A stretch of DNA of 64,000 nt. Origin: Gymnopilus junonius. Taxonomy: Eukaryota > Basidiomycota > Agaricomycetes > Agaricales > Galerinaceae. The notes under the pieces were generated by a model. The model searched no databases. It saw only the letters and a list, made by a program, of their open reading frames with translations, and was not told where the DNA came from. Made by a program: the position numbers and the translations under genes. The stretch lies in the NCBI GenBank assembly GCA_015501075.1, contig JADNYJ010000023.1, positions 1 to 64,000 on the forward strand, written 5' to 3'. Positions 1 to 10,304 of the stretch are shown here, one piece after another (within the stretch, counting starts at the first letter, position 1; each line of letters opens with the position of its first letter).

Positions 1-162
1 CGAGTCCGACTTCAAACGGCAAGCCTCACAACACATCCTATTTCAGGAACCAATTCTACACCCTTCACTATAGGGATGGGTTTTTCATACTGAATCCCTT
101 TCTGCACATAATATTGTAAAAAGCAGGTTAAATTTCAAATGCTGGGTATTGACATGCAAGTA

Positions 163-1261
163 TCATGCGCATTTTCCGACTTGAACAGCCTGCTGTGCTG
201 CATATTCATTCTCTGGGGTAATTTTCCAATGTGATCTGATCTTGTGGGAGTTAAAGGCGAATGCCTACATGTCCGTGCGAGAAATATGAAAATCGACAAA
301 ACCTTATAAATAACAATCATAACGTACCGGGAAACCATTATGTATGCCGGCAGGCAACGTATTGCCATCGTACGTGAAGCATGTGGCATTAAACTGCTGC
401 GTAATCGGGAAAGGGATAACCATTTGGCCCGTTTTCACTGTGGAAACACGAATAATTATATCTAAATTACCTAAGTGCGTCGTTGAATTCTTTGCTCACC
501 CTCCTGATCTATCAAGGCGACTCTGACAGTCGACGAAGCGTCAGCATCTGGGCGAACTATGTTGATGTATTTAGTTCTAGCATCCTCAAACTTTGCCTGC
601 ACTGTAGAATCAGTGGAGTCTCCTATAAGACCTGTGTTCTCAGGGACGAAGACCTAAGCAATTGATATTGCCGTTAGTAGAGCTTGAAGGCCTGGCGTGT
701 ATCCAATACCTTGTTGGTATTGTCCTCCAATTGCTGCTGGACTTCGTGTAGACAGCACACACCTTTGGTGTCGTGCCATTGTTTACCTGGATGCTTTGCT
801 TGGCGAAAGTAAGAGCACTAAAAGAGGAAAATAAAATTAAGGATATTGCTTCTGGGGATGAGAGCTTACACTTGGGGATCATCAGTCACATATATGCCAA
901 AACCGAGCACAGCATCTCCTAGAACTGGGATAGACCCGTTGGCATGATTAGAGATGGACCCTTGGTTCTCCCAAACAGCCGCATCGTTCTACCAGTAGGA
1001 TGTACTCTTGAGGCATAGAGTGGAACATGAGAGTTAGGTCCTTACACTATTCCCGCCGTGAAATCCAATGAACTCTATCGCATCCGGTCCCCCCTTATCT
1101 TGCGCACTCGTTAATCCTCAGAACTAAAAATTGGTACATCATAGTGTCTCACCTTCAGTTACTCCAGCAGCTAAGCTTGTATAGGCCACAGCAAAATGGC
1201 GGCAAACTGTCCCCTGAAGCGTAAAGGTAATTGAAGCCAAGGCGAGCGTGAATTTGAACAT
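163..1261 (-). CDS. Secreted ADP-ribosyltransferase-like protein, copy 1
   Basis: This multi-exon gene reads cleanly when short introns are removed. It begins with a hydrophobic signal peptide (MFKFTLALASITFTL) at the ATG whose complement ends at 1261. The next exon holds FIGFHGGNS (near 1045-1075). Another exon has VWENQGSIS and then LGFGIYVTDDP (near 890-985). Later exons have NNGTTPKVCAV, ENTGLIGDSTD, YINIVRP and FTYDGNTLPAGIHNGFP. The order of an HG motif, WxxQGxI and GxYVTDDP resembles the His and Tyr strands of H-Y type ADP-ribosyltransferases (the PARP and diphtheria-type fold). That assignment rests on motifs only, and the third catalytic residue is not identified. In place of the Thr of copy 3 (FHGT) it has Gly (FHGG). 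A final intron (gtacgt...gtag) is needed to avoid a stop. It heads a tandem array with the copies at about 1.8-2.6 kb and 3.2-4.4 kb. Confidence 0.55.
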
Positions 1262-1829
1262 CCTTTTCTCGTAGACCTTGTATTTAGGATGAACTGCGGG
1301 AAGTGGACATTAGACCATGGCTTTTATATCAGTGCCTCCATCCAATAATTTCTGAACCTTCAAGGTCAGATGCCCACGGCAAGACTCGAAAAGAAGTACC
1401 ATCTAATAGGATTCATCGGCCATTCCATTAATAGCCTGTGCGCCACACCCATTGCCTCCGAATTGCCCGATATGGATGTAAAGAAGTTGGTTCCATCCGA
1501 GGACTAGCAACGCCTTCGCCTAACCTTCACGCTTCTTCTTAGAACCATCTGTTCCATTGAGGGTAGTCCTTCTAGTGTCCTCACAGGATCACTTACTCAG
1601 GAGCTTAAAGCTGCGCCCGGCAAGACAGAACGCTACATGATAGGCGGATACATTTGTGAGGTGGAGCAAGCTTTTGCGTACATGTCTAAAAGGTCAGATG
1701 GAAATGAAAGCTAACAGTGCAGGTGTCCAGTCGATAATCGTGCAATGGGTAATATACTATGCACGTCATCACTGTTCTTGGACAGCGTTTCTTCTGGCTA
1801 AACTTATCCAATATCCCAGCAAAAACACT
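1262..1829. other. Intergenic spacer between ART-like copies 1 and 2
   Basis: I see no recognisable gene here. The only longer open frame, starting at 1656 on the plus strand, runs antisense to the copy 2 remains and has no recognisable motif. The promoter of copy 1 should lie just above 1261. Confidence 0.4.
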
Positions 1830-2570
1830 CGGAATGGTTTAGTCAATGCGAAAGGCTTCCACGGATATACCTGTGAGTCACATGCAAAGAGCCCCTATGA
1901 GGATATAAGACAAAGAAGACGAAAATTTACGTACGGGGAAGCCATTATGTATGCCAGGTGGCAGGATCTACCCATAGTAAGCGGAGCATTTGGCAGGAAA
2001 TCGCGTCGTAATCGGATTAGGGAGAACCAATCGACCAGGTTTCGCTTCAAAGGGAATATGTTCAGCAAGTTACGTCCCAGCTGCAAGCTAACAAGGGAAG
2101 CCGCGGACTGTCGTTGGAGCCTAAGCGGTGGGGACTACGGCTATGTACATTGCATTCTTTTGCCCTTTCGCAGCATCGGTCGAATCCTCAACGAGGCTAG
2201 CGTTTTCGGGAAGAAGACTAGAGTTAATAATGAGGTGATAATTATCAGACAAGTAAAATATCAAGACGGGATAAACCCAGTACATACTGCGTTATCTCCC
2301 CCTTTACTGAAGACCGCGAGGAGATAGTGAATACCTTTGATGTTGTTCGCTAGGATCACGTTGGCAAGAAAAGGAGCACCAAGGAAGGAGGGCCAGGGTA
2401 AGATTCATTCATCCTGAACTTACGGAACAAAAACTCACATTTGAGGGCTAGCCACGTATAAGTAATGACCGCGCTCTTCTCGGCCTCAGAACTTCCAGCA
2501 GACCCTGTGACATGTACAATTTGCTCAGCATCGCGACTCGACTAATTCAGCACAAGCACTGGAGAAGGTG
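1830..2570 (-). pseudogene. Secreted ART-like protein, copy 2 (decayed)
   Basis: These are remnants of the same family as the genes on either side, on the same strand and in the same exon order. Recognisable blocks are TGSAGSSEAE (near 2470-2510), a counterpart of the ILANN/QVNNG exon (near 2330-2370), LPENASLVEDSTDAAKG (near 2165-2215), GRLVLPNPIT (near 2020-2050) and PPGIHNGFP (near 1945-1970). In the last exon a TAG stop replaces the Lys or Asn codon after CSAYYG. Several blocks are out of frame with each other, and no signal-peptide exon or FHG motif could be found upstream. The reading is a dead copy caught between two better ones. A few broken positions could be sequence errors, but the loss of whole exons could not be. 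Confidence 0.5.
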
Positions 2571-3188
2571 GATTGAATGTGTCGCGGTGTAATGCGGGTC
2601 ACGGAAGTGAACCTGCCTGTGGTTCAGAGGGTCGTATGGGACTAGGAATAACTGAAGACAGCTATCCCGTAACGATCCTCCCAAACGCAAATTTCGACGC
2701 GGTGTTTAATAGTCATCGTATAGAGATAGGAACAAATATTCTAGAAAAATGTTTCAGTTTTCAACTACTCAACTGATCTGGAGGATGCCAAATGTATGGA
2801 CGCACTTCAGCAAGGCTGATAACTGCTTCAACTTTTTGTGCCTTGTTCATCGCTTGAAGAGATTACAACGGTGAGGGTGAAGCTCAAAAATGAGTAAGGA
2901 TGGCGAGTCGATAGACTATGCGAAGATGCCATTCCCTTTACGTAGATATAACAATTGAAGTACTTGTGAGCAACGACTCCTGTTGGACGGAGTTGGGAAA
3001 AGTATGTGGCTGTGCAACGTGATACCCACGCTCTTTCATTCAGCAGTGGATTCATTTCTTCTTATTACACTCGAAAAGCGGACTACAATGGATGCTCTAC
3101 TTCTGACGCATGTGGTTTACAGTCATGGCTCGAAAGAAAGGCTACCCAAATTTCGCAGATTGTAATGTGTATGCACCCTTGGACTTGA

Positions 3189-4366
3189 TCAAGAAGTGGC
3201 TACCTTTGCTGCGTCTGTATTCTCTGGAGTGATCTTCCACTGTGCCGGACCGTATTGGAATTGTAGGAAAATGCCTGTGTACCCATGTGTACCCGTGAGT
3301 TCAACAGAGCTAGAATTTGTAACAAACAGACGAACTGGGAAACCACTGTGTACGCCGGATGGCAAGGTCTTGCCATCATAGGTGAAGCACTTGGCACTGA
3401 ACAGCTGCGTGATTGAGTTTGGGAGGACCAATTGGCCGGTTTTCGCTATGAAGATGCGTTAGTTTCAGCCGAAATAAGTCCGTCGTTGAACTTGTTCCTC
3501 ACCATTTCGGTCTAACAATGAGAACCTGACAGTAGACGAAGCCTGCGCACCAGGCCGAACAATATTGATATACTTTGTCCTTGCATTTTCAAACTTCGCC
3601 TTCCTTGTGGCATCGGACGAGTCACCGATGAGGCCAGTATTTTCGGGAAGAAAAACCTAATTAAATAAAGGTTATCATTTATGAGACAAGGCGGAATATC
3701 AAGACTGAATAAATTTGGTACGCACTTTATTTACAATGACCCTCCAGTTTCCTGACGATTTTGCGGAAATAGCGCACACCTTTGGGGTTGTGCCTTTGTT
3801 CACTTGAGCATTGTTGTTTGCAAATGCCAGAGCACTTGAGTCACGACAAATGAGAGGGGGCTTATACTTGAATCCATAGCGAGCACTTACATATGGGGGT
3901 CGTCGGTAACGTACAGCCCAGGACCGAGCTCAGCATCAGCCCCAGAACTTCCACCTGTCCCAGTGATGAGCCCTCCGATATAGTCCCAGACGCTGTTATC
4001 AGGTGACGGTGGCTTGGAGATGAATCCTTGTTTCTCCCAGAAAGTCGCAGTTTGCTAAAGTATTGCATCAAGATATCAAAACCCAAGTTGAATCTAAGAG
4101 TTAGGGGCGCACGCTGTTTGTTCCATGGAACCCGATGAACTCTGCTGCATCCGCTTCAATATTTTCATCTTGCACCTCCCTAAGTCCTAAGCCGCTAAGG
4201 ACTACTGAACATCAGTGGCTTACATTTTGATATCCAGGAGTGCTGAGTTGTTCATACCATCGGTTCCTCGAACTACGAGGTCTGCAGGTGCTTCCACAAA
4301 CGGGCGGCAAGCAACATCCTGGAGCGTGAAAACAAGAGAAACGAAAGCAAGCGCCAGTTCGAACAT
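3189..4366 (-). CDS. Secreted ADP-ribosyltransferase-like protein, copy 3
   Basis: This is the best-preserved member of the array. The ATG at 4366 opens a signal peptide (MFELALAFVSLVFTLQ) ending near CRPF. Exon 2 carries FIGFHGTNS. Exon 3 carries FWEKQGFIS, a Gly/Ser-rich turn and LGPGLYVTDDPH. Later exons carry VNKGTTPKVCAI, ENTGLIGDSSDATRKAKF and CFTYDGKTLPSG. Phases agree across the introns (for example gtaagcc to ccttag and gtgcgc to ctttag). The HG and GLY motifs suggest an H-Y type ADP-ribosyltransferase fold, exported from the cell. Substrate and biological role are unknown. The last exon is odd: the final intron seen in copy 1 has a weak GTTCGT donor here, and reading straight through keeps one open frame to WKITPEN, whereas splicing shifts the frame by one. 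A one-base loss or a change of gene end are both possible. Confidence 0.6.
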
Positions 4367-5189
4367 TGTTCTGCTGGAAGTGTATAAAGCTTCAGTGAGC
4401 TGAAGGACACGGTCAATGAAGCGCGGCTTTTATGCATCCAGCTGCGCCCTTCCTTCGACCTTTCAATCACCTCAAGACCAGCTGACTATTGTGTATGGTA
4501 ATTATCAGAAGGTTCTATCGTCAACGACGTTGAAAATCGAGGTTCTGGTAGTAATGAACGTTTCATTCTATAATGTACATTTGCTCTCAGAAGCTAAGCT
4601 AACAGAGCATAATTCGGTTCCCAATCCGGCGTTGAACCAGGAGCGATTCTCGGGGAAAAACTGTTGGCTTTCATAAAGGTTGGTCAGAATGTCGAAAGTC
4701 TGAGAAGTTTGATTAAGAACTTGGGCAACCTAGTCATGCCCCAGGCGCGTTGTAAAAAGAAAAGTGCGCCACACTGACTGTCTCCCAGATAGAGCATGTA
4801 TGAGCACTAGTTTGGCACTTCCATGCACTATTGGAGTCCTCGCCTTGCTTTTGAAGTTTGCGTCTCCTCTTAGAATGATCTACTAGTAAAGTACCCCACC
4901 GATGTTAAGGCAAACCTTCTAGCTCCTCGTCAGATGATCAATGCTCGGGGAAAGTATCCTTGCGATTCGAAGCCTGCTTTTGTACTTTGAATTCCTAATG
5001 GCTCTACGGTCGAAATTTATCCCGTGGTCAATGCTGACCCCGACTTTGAGTTTACGTTGTTACTGGCGTTCAACGAGAGCATTGAAAATGTCACTATATT
5101 GTGAGGATTGCTTAGTCTTGCAGGCCGGCGCCTTCGGGAATGTCACCGAGCTCTTATTCTCTTTGATTTCATGGTCATGGTGCAGACTA
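4367..5189. other. Upstream region of ART-like copy 3, no confident gene
   Basis: Short protein-like stretches appear on both strands: FDILTNLYESQQFFPEN on the minus strand near 4640-4700, and IYPVVNADPDFEFT on the plus strand near 5010-5055. They do not join into a gene and match no family I can name. They may be debris of a secreted protein gene. Confidence 0.3.
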
Positions 5190-5580
5190 ATAAGACATGA
5201 TGTTTTCAACCTGAAACCTTGATAAAGTCGGAGGGCTTTTCTGCGAGAAGGTATACAGAGCTCTGGATGTCGCAGCTTGGCATAAATGGCTAAGGGAAAG
5301 AAATTCATGAGGAACCATTAAGAAAATACTCCAATTACTCGCAAGAATAGATGCATCTACAACGTGAAGATCAGTTACTCCTCTGGCCGTCAAGTTGGGA
5401 TTGACGACACCAAATGTTGCATCGACAGGCGAAATGGTAGCCATGCGTACAGGTGGAAGGCACTGATGCCATATGATGCTAGAGGAATGATGTTCTCGAC
5501 AGAATTGTCAGATATCCCCTTCAGAAGGTACGACAGTGTAATTCTTCCACGGAGGGGCGGAGGTGAATTTATAGCTACAT
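5190..5580 (-). pseudogene. GMC oxidoreductase C-terminal remnant
   Basis: The minus strand encodes APPWKNYTV, then SPVDATFGVVNPNLTARGV, then TDLHVVDASILASNW. This is the diagnostic C-terminal signature of glucose-methanol-choline oxidoreductases (a GVVDPxLRVxG...LRVVDASI pattern), which are FAD-dependent alcohol or sugar oxidases, usually secreted in wood- and litter-decay fungi. The block between PPWKNYTV and SPVDATFG, which should contain the catalytic His, is out of frame and no clear His-Pro-xGT motif survives. Possible N-terminal debris (a GGTS-like nucleotide-binding remnant) lies near 7590-7720 on the same strand, but no full gene can be traced between. I call it a broken gene. The family assignment is solid; the original extent is not. 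Confidence 0.55.
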
Positions 5581-5799
5581 TGATGGACCCGACTCCTGTT
5601 TTGGATATCGAAATCGGTTACCGGAAGATGTCAACGATTGGCATCAGTAAAGGACTGGAAGGAGCTAGTGCAATGGCCTCCCCTGTAATCCGAATACTGG
5701 TTAGTAAGAAGCGCTACAGAACGAAGGCGTGTGCATATTTACGGACTGATTACCACTGACGACTGTTAGGAAATGACCGCTATAAGTTATAACTGGTGG

Positions 5800-8700
5800 G
5801 ACTATGGTCCTGACAGTCCTGCAATGTAGATCGTGTGGGGCAGTCAGATAAAGCGATCGCTAACTTAGGCAAGGGACGTTCATGTTCATGCCAGTTTTCC
5901 TATTAATGACTGATGAGTGCAGGTATTACGAGTGAGAAATCTATCGCAGACCTTCCAAGGATTTTTCGGCCAAGTTACTTGAGATCCAAGTACTCCGTAG
6001 CTTATTCAATAAATCGCTTAGAGATAGGGGGTCAAGCAAGTGTCCGACGGGAAGAGATCCAGCGTAACTTTCGCAGGCGAACACTGAATGTATTGGATGG
6101 TTAGTGAACGCCTTTTCCTCATGATCCCTGCAACACATAATTCGACCTGAAGAGAGAATTTTCCTGTCAGATAGCGGCCTCGAGAAAAAAAGAAGGAAAA
6201 ACACACATAGAAGCAAGCAAATGCATAACCATTAGATTTCGCCTCAGCCGCCAACTCGCTTACAGGCGATTCCTCCAACAGGCGTGCTCACAATGGGATA
6301 TCCGACACCCCCCCGTGCGTGGCGAAGCTCCAACCTAAAATGAGCACAATTTGAGGCGAAAACGTGTTGCGATCGGTTCATTGGCTAAAAGAATCCCTAT
6401 GGTGTCTCGAAGTGCTCTTCTCAGACTGTCAGAACGAGGTAAGTACCGAAGATCATACTGTATAGACAGAGCTAAAGTGGACATACCCCAAAGTCAATAC
6501 ATACGTCGTCACCGGACTGTTGCTAGTTGAAGACACGTCGCTTCTAAATCGACAACATTCTCGATGAGAACTTCAATTAAGTCGAATCGCAGAAAAAAAT
6601 GCACGGAGCAGACGCAGATTATTCTCATGGTCGTGAGAGAAGTGGTTTCCGAGGTAGCGTCGTCCTCAGTAATCCTCTTCGTTGAATGTTCTGCACAGTG
6701 GATAATATGTGACTGTCACGTAATATTACCGTCACCTTTTGGCGGAGGACGATGAATATCCTCGAAATTGGTACTCTTCCAATCACCGTCAGAGAATATA
6801 GAGGGGAAAGACAGAATAGCTGAGTGCGTGATTCCATCGATACTTCGTGATTTTGGCCTCAGAGGTACCCATATTCAAAAGTGGAGCTTTTAATTGACCT
6901 TTGCCAATACGCCCCCGCTCATCCCAAATTCCATTTAACGAACCACAGCTTGGTATGAGTCTAAAACAGTAATAACGAGCTCTGGGCACGTTGCTGTGTA
7001 GATGTATTGCCCAGATGTCTCCCCTTGAAGTGCCTATGTCCTTCGTTGTCCGCTGTGGTTTCCGCGCGACTGAGATCATCAAGTAATATATTCGTCCACT
7101 GATATACTCTGGAAATGGTGGAGCTGTTATTCTTCAGATATACACGTATAGGGTCGCAAGTTTAGGGCAAAAGAGGACGATGGAGCTGAATGCGAAGAAT
7201 GTCTCCTTGGGTTGGTCGACCGTTGGCTCAGTGCTGAGGAGATAGTATATGGGTTTGCAATACACCTCGTCGATACTCTTTGGCCCTTTATCGTTCTTAT
7301 GATTCTTTGTTGGAGAAAAAGGAGTAGAATATGTTGACCAATACGACTAGGCCGGTAACTGTTCGTCGATGTCGAAGACGATACCCTCCTGGAAGAAACG
7401 AGCAGATCAGGGATATTTCCAGGAATGACGATAGACAAGAGCCTAATCCACATAAAGGAGAGCGTAGTGTATGAAATTCGAGGCATGACTAACGATGTGT
7501 TTCCTTCGACGAGGAGGATCACAATCTGTCAGAACGAGGTCAATACCGAAAATGACGCTGTCCGAAGCTAACTATGACTACACTCACATGGATTCACTAG
7601 AAAACAGTTTCATCACGCGGCCTACATATAGATTGGCTAGAATTCTAAGATGTGCCGCCTCTATAGTTGGCAAAGCTACGATAAAACTTTGACCGACAAC
7701 ATTCCAAGTACCAGTTTCAACCCTGGTGAAAATCCCAGGAAAAGACACCAAGCAGGTGGTGGGCAAGTCCATAGTCATACCAGAGGCAATTTCTAAGTCG
7801 GAATCGCCCTGGATAATCCTCTAGGTCGTTCGATGCCTTGACCGAGGAATGAGTAACCCGCCTTGTGACTGTCACATCACTTCAAAAATGGGTTTTGGAT
7901 CAATTTTGGATGCCTTGAACACGAATCACGATTGCTTCAAACACTTCTGAATGGTCGCCAACGTAGTATACGCGTAGGTGGGAGGGTATGGAGAATGACA
8001 TGTCTGGAACATTATGTATACAAAATCTCATCCGGAGATGGTCGACGTTCGAGTCGAGACTTGCCGCTTCATTCGAGCTTGGTGTATTCCAATCCATCTC
8101 CAGTCTGGTCAAGTGAATTGAAGGAAAAATGAAGTTCCAGAAAAGGTAAAGACAATCCATGCGGACGTTTCCGTATCGGTGCATTGACCAGAGAGCTGCC
8201 TAGCGACTGTCTGCGTCCTTCATTGTGCGCCACGATTTCGACGCCATACAACCATTAATGTATGAAATATAGAAGGAGAATCGAGAGGAATGTTAGAGTC
8301 GATAACGTCTCGGATTGGTTGAAGATGAGGGAGGGCCGGGTCGACAACATGTTTTTCATTGAGGCCGAGATTTGAAACGTCATTGAGTATTATGGCTGGG
8401 TGTTTACCAAAGGGTCGGAAAGGGGGGGCAATGCCTGGTGGTCGCAAAAACATGTGCGTACGAGTTTCCCTGCAGAGGATTGTGAGTTGACACATTCTGG
8501 AGCATTTCTGAATCGCATTTGACCAATCTCACCTTCAATAGCTAAGCTCTTCTCATTGTTTTCACCAGCGTCATCAGCGGTGCCTCAAAGTTTTCTACTG
8601 CGAGTCCTGCTTGATGAAGGGCCTTCAATATGAAAAATTCTTCCAGGGAGGAGCCAGACTGGTGTAAGCTGAGGTCGACAAGCAAAGCGGGAAGAATCTC

Positions 8701-9137
8701 CAGTACCGCCAAGGTAAGTGTAGACGTCGTACACTCGGTCGTGTTCCCCCATGGTTCGTAGCCAATCATCAGGCTTGCGTGCCATAACCCCATTCCCAGC
8801 CTAGCAGTGAAACGAGCTCAACCACGACTGTAGTTCCAGATCTCTGGCTAGGGTTAAGGGCAAGAAGGAGGTAGCCAGTACATAAGTACTAGAATATCAT
8901 ATGGGAATGTATTCTGGGCGGGGATGTAGGTAGCGAGAACTTCGGACGCGTTGCTGCTTTGGGAGGCAATGGATGGCCTGGAATTCCGGGGTCAAGAAGA
9001 GGCAGAGGTAGTCGGAAGAGCAACGGGCCATGTACGCATCGTTCCCGCAGACTCGTATATGATCATGAGGACCAGGCTGGATAGACGGCGGACAGGAGAG
9101 TCGGTGAGTAAGTAGCGTCACTAAGTACTCGTTCAAT
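5800..9137. other. Decayed accessory region without an intact gene
   Basis: No continuous gene model can be supported. Minus-strand fragments near 7900-8184, 8220-8495 and 8542-8793 have the leucine- and isoleucine-spaced look of F-box/LRR-type fungal proteins (for example LTRLEMDW and LPALLVDLSLHQ), but no F-box motif was recognised and frames are interrupted. The stretch near 7127-7780 minus may hold the N-terminal remains of the GMC gene at 5.2 kb. Confidence 0.35.
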
Positions 9138-9381
9138 TGTGTTTCTGCGAATACAGTCTATTGTGGCCATCTTGGTTCGTTTCCCTTCTTCCCACTCCTT
9201 CCCACCTGACCACATCGCGACCCATCGACGGCAACCATCCCATAGCTGCTACCATAATACGATGTACAAGCGGCGTTTCTTCTTGATCTTGTGTCCATTT
9301 ACAATCTCTACAAAGTTGCTTACAGCGTCCACTGCGGTGCTGTAGTCACTGACCCTCGACGTTTTTTGAAAACACGACCGC

Positions 9382-10158
9382 ATGGCTCAACTCATCCGCA
9401 GCGCCAAGTCTGGCAGTGACTGGACGTCCAACGAACTTGCTGCATACAACATCACAGTAGTCTACCAAGACGCTGCCACCTTCTTCGAGATGCCGAATCT
9501 ACCCCAGCCATCTATAAATTCAAATGTGCTCACCACTCTGGATTATCGTAATGCCCCTGACGACGACACCTACAGGCTCCTGAGGAATTTGGATCTCGCT
9601 ACGATCCAAGTGCCATCGGAAGAATCTGCTGTTGATGATTTCGTAGTGGTCCTGTTGCGTGCACTTGGCTATGAACCGAGAGGAAGGACTTCGAGGACAA
9701 GGAAAGACTTAACCCTTCTCGTGTGTGGCGAGAACAGGCTTGTTAAAACCGATGTGTGCCTGATCGACGGAGACGAAATCATACTCCTTGTCCAGGAAGA
9801 CAAGCGATACATGGCTCCAGAAGATCCCCAAGCACAACTCATTGCAGAGGCCATCGCTGCATTCACCGCAAACAATCGGACCCGCGAGCAGATCTTGGGT
9901 ATACCTCCCCTGCAATCGAAGGTCATCGCTGGCATCACTATGACAGGCACTTCGCCTGTCTTCTACAAAATCAAGATTTCGGCAGAACTCGTGACCGCTG
10001 TTGGTGGCGGCGCGTATCCCAATACGCAGACTATTGTCTATGCACACCTTCCTGTTGTCCCAAGACCTCAACGCCGTTTGAGCGAAGGTATGAAGCCGCT
10101 GGACAGTAGGCAGATTATCCTGTCTTGCTATGAAGCCTTCAAGAGATTTGTAAACTAG
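9382..10158 (+). CDS. Unknown protein with PD-(D/E)XK nuclease-like motif
   Basis: This is an intact single-exon gene of 258 codons, from the ATG at 9382 to a TAG. The first hundred residues resemble nothing I know. The centre has a TDVCLID strand, a GDE turn and a hydrophobic strand ending VQEDKR (about residues 122-142). That matches the Asp ... Glu-x-Lys core of the restriction-endonuclease-like fold, followed by a helix rich in Ala and Gln (QAQLIAEAIAAFTANN) that would also fit. No fused helicase, kinase or membrane segment is present. Similar stand-alone proteins are often annotated as hypothetical in mushrooms. Codon use looks normal and the frame is clean, in contrast to the debris upstream. 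Nuclease activity is inference from the motif alone; a non-catalytic relative of the fold is equally possible. Confidence 0.6.
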   Translation: MAQLIRSAKSGSDWTSNELAAYNITVVYQDAATFFEMPNLPQPSINSNVLTTLDYRNAPDDDTYRLLRNLDLATIQVPSEESAVDDFVVVLLRALGYEPRGRTSRTRKDLTLLVCGENRLVKTDVCLIDGDEIILLVQEDKRYMAPEDPQAQLIAEAIAAFTANNRTREQILGIPPLQSKVIAGITMTGTSPVFYKIKISAELVTAVGGGAYPNTQTIVYAHLPVVPRPQRRLSEGMKPLDSRQIILSCYEAFKRFVN

Positions 10159-10304
10159 GTACCACTTTTTTGTTGCATGGTTGCGTGTTCCGTAGCTTCC
10201 GATGAACTTGTTCAAAATATACTGTTTTTCTTTTATGTACATAACCATGGCCTTCGAAATTAGAATGCGGATGATATCCTAGTTGAAATTTTCATGGAGA
10301 GACA

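Noticed and set aside
1656..2327. A 223-codon plus-strand open frame
   Set aside because: It overlaps the decayed minus-strand ART-like copy 2, whose blocks match the neighbouring genes. The plus-strand product matches nothing.
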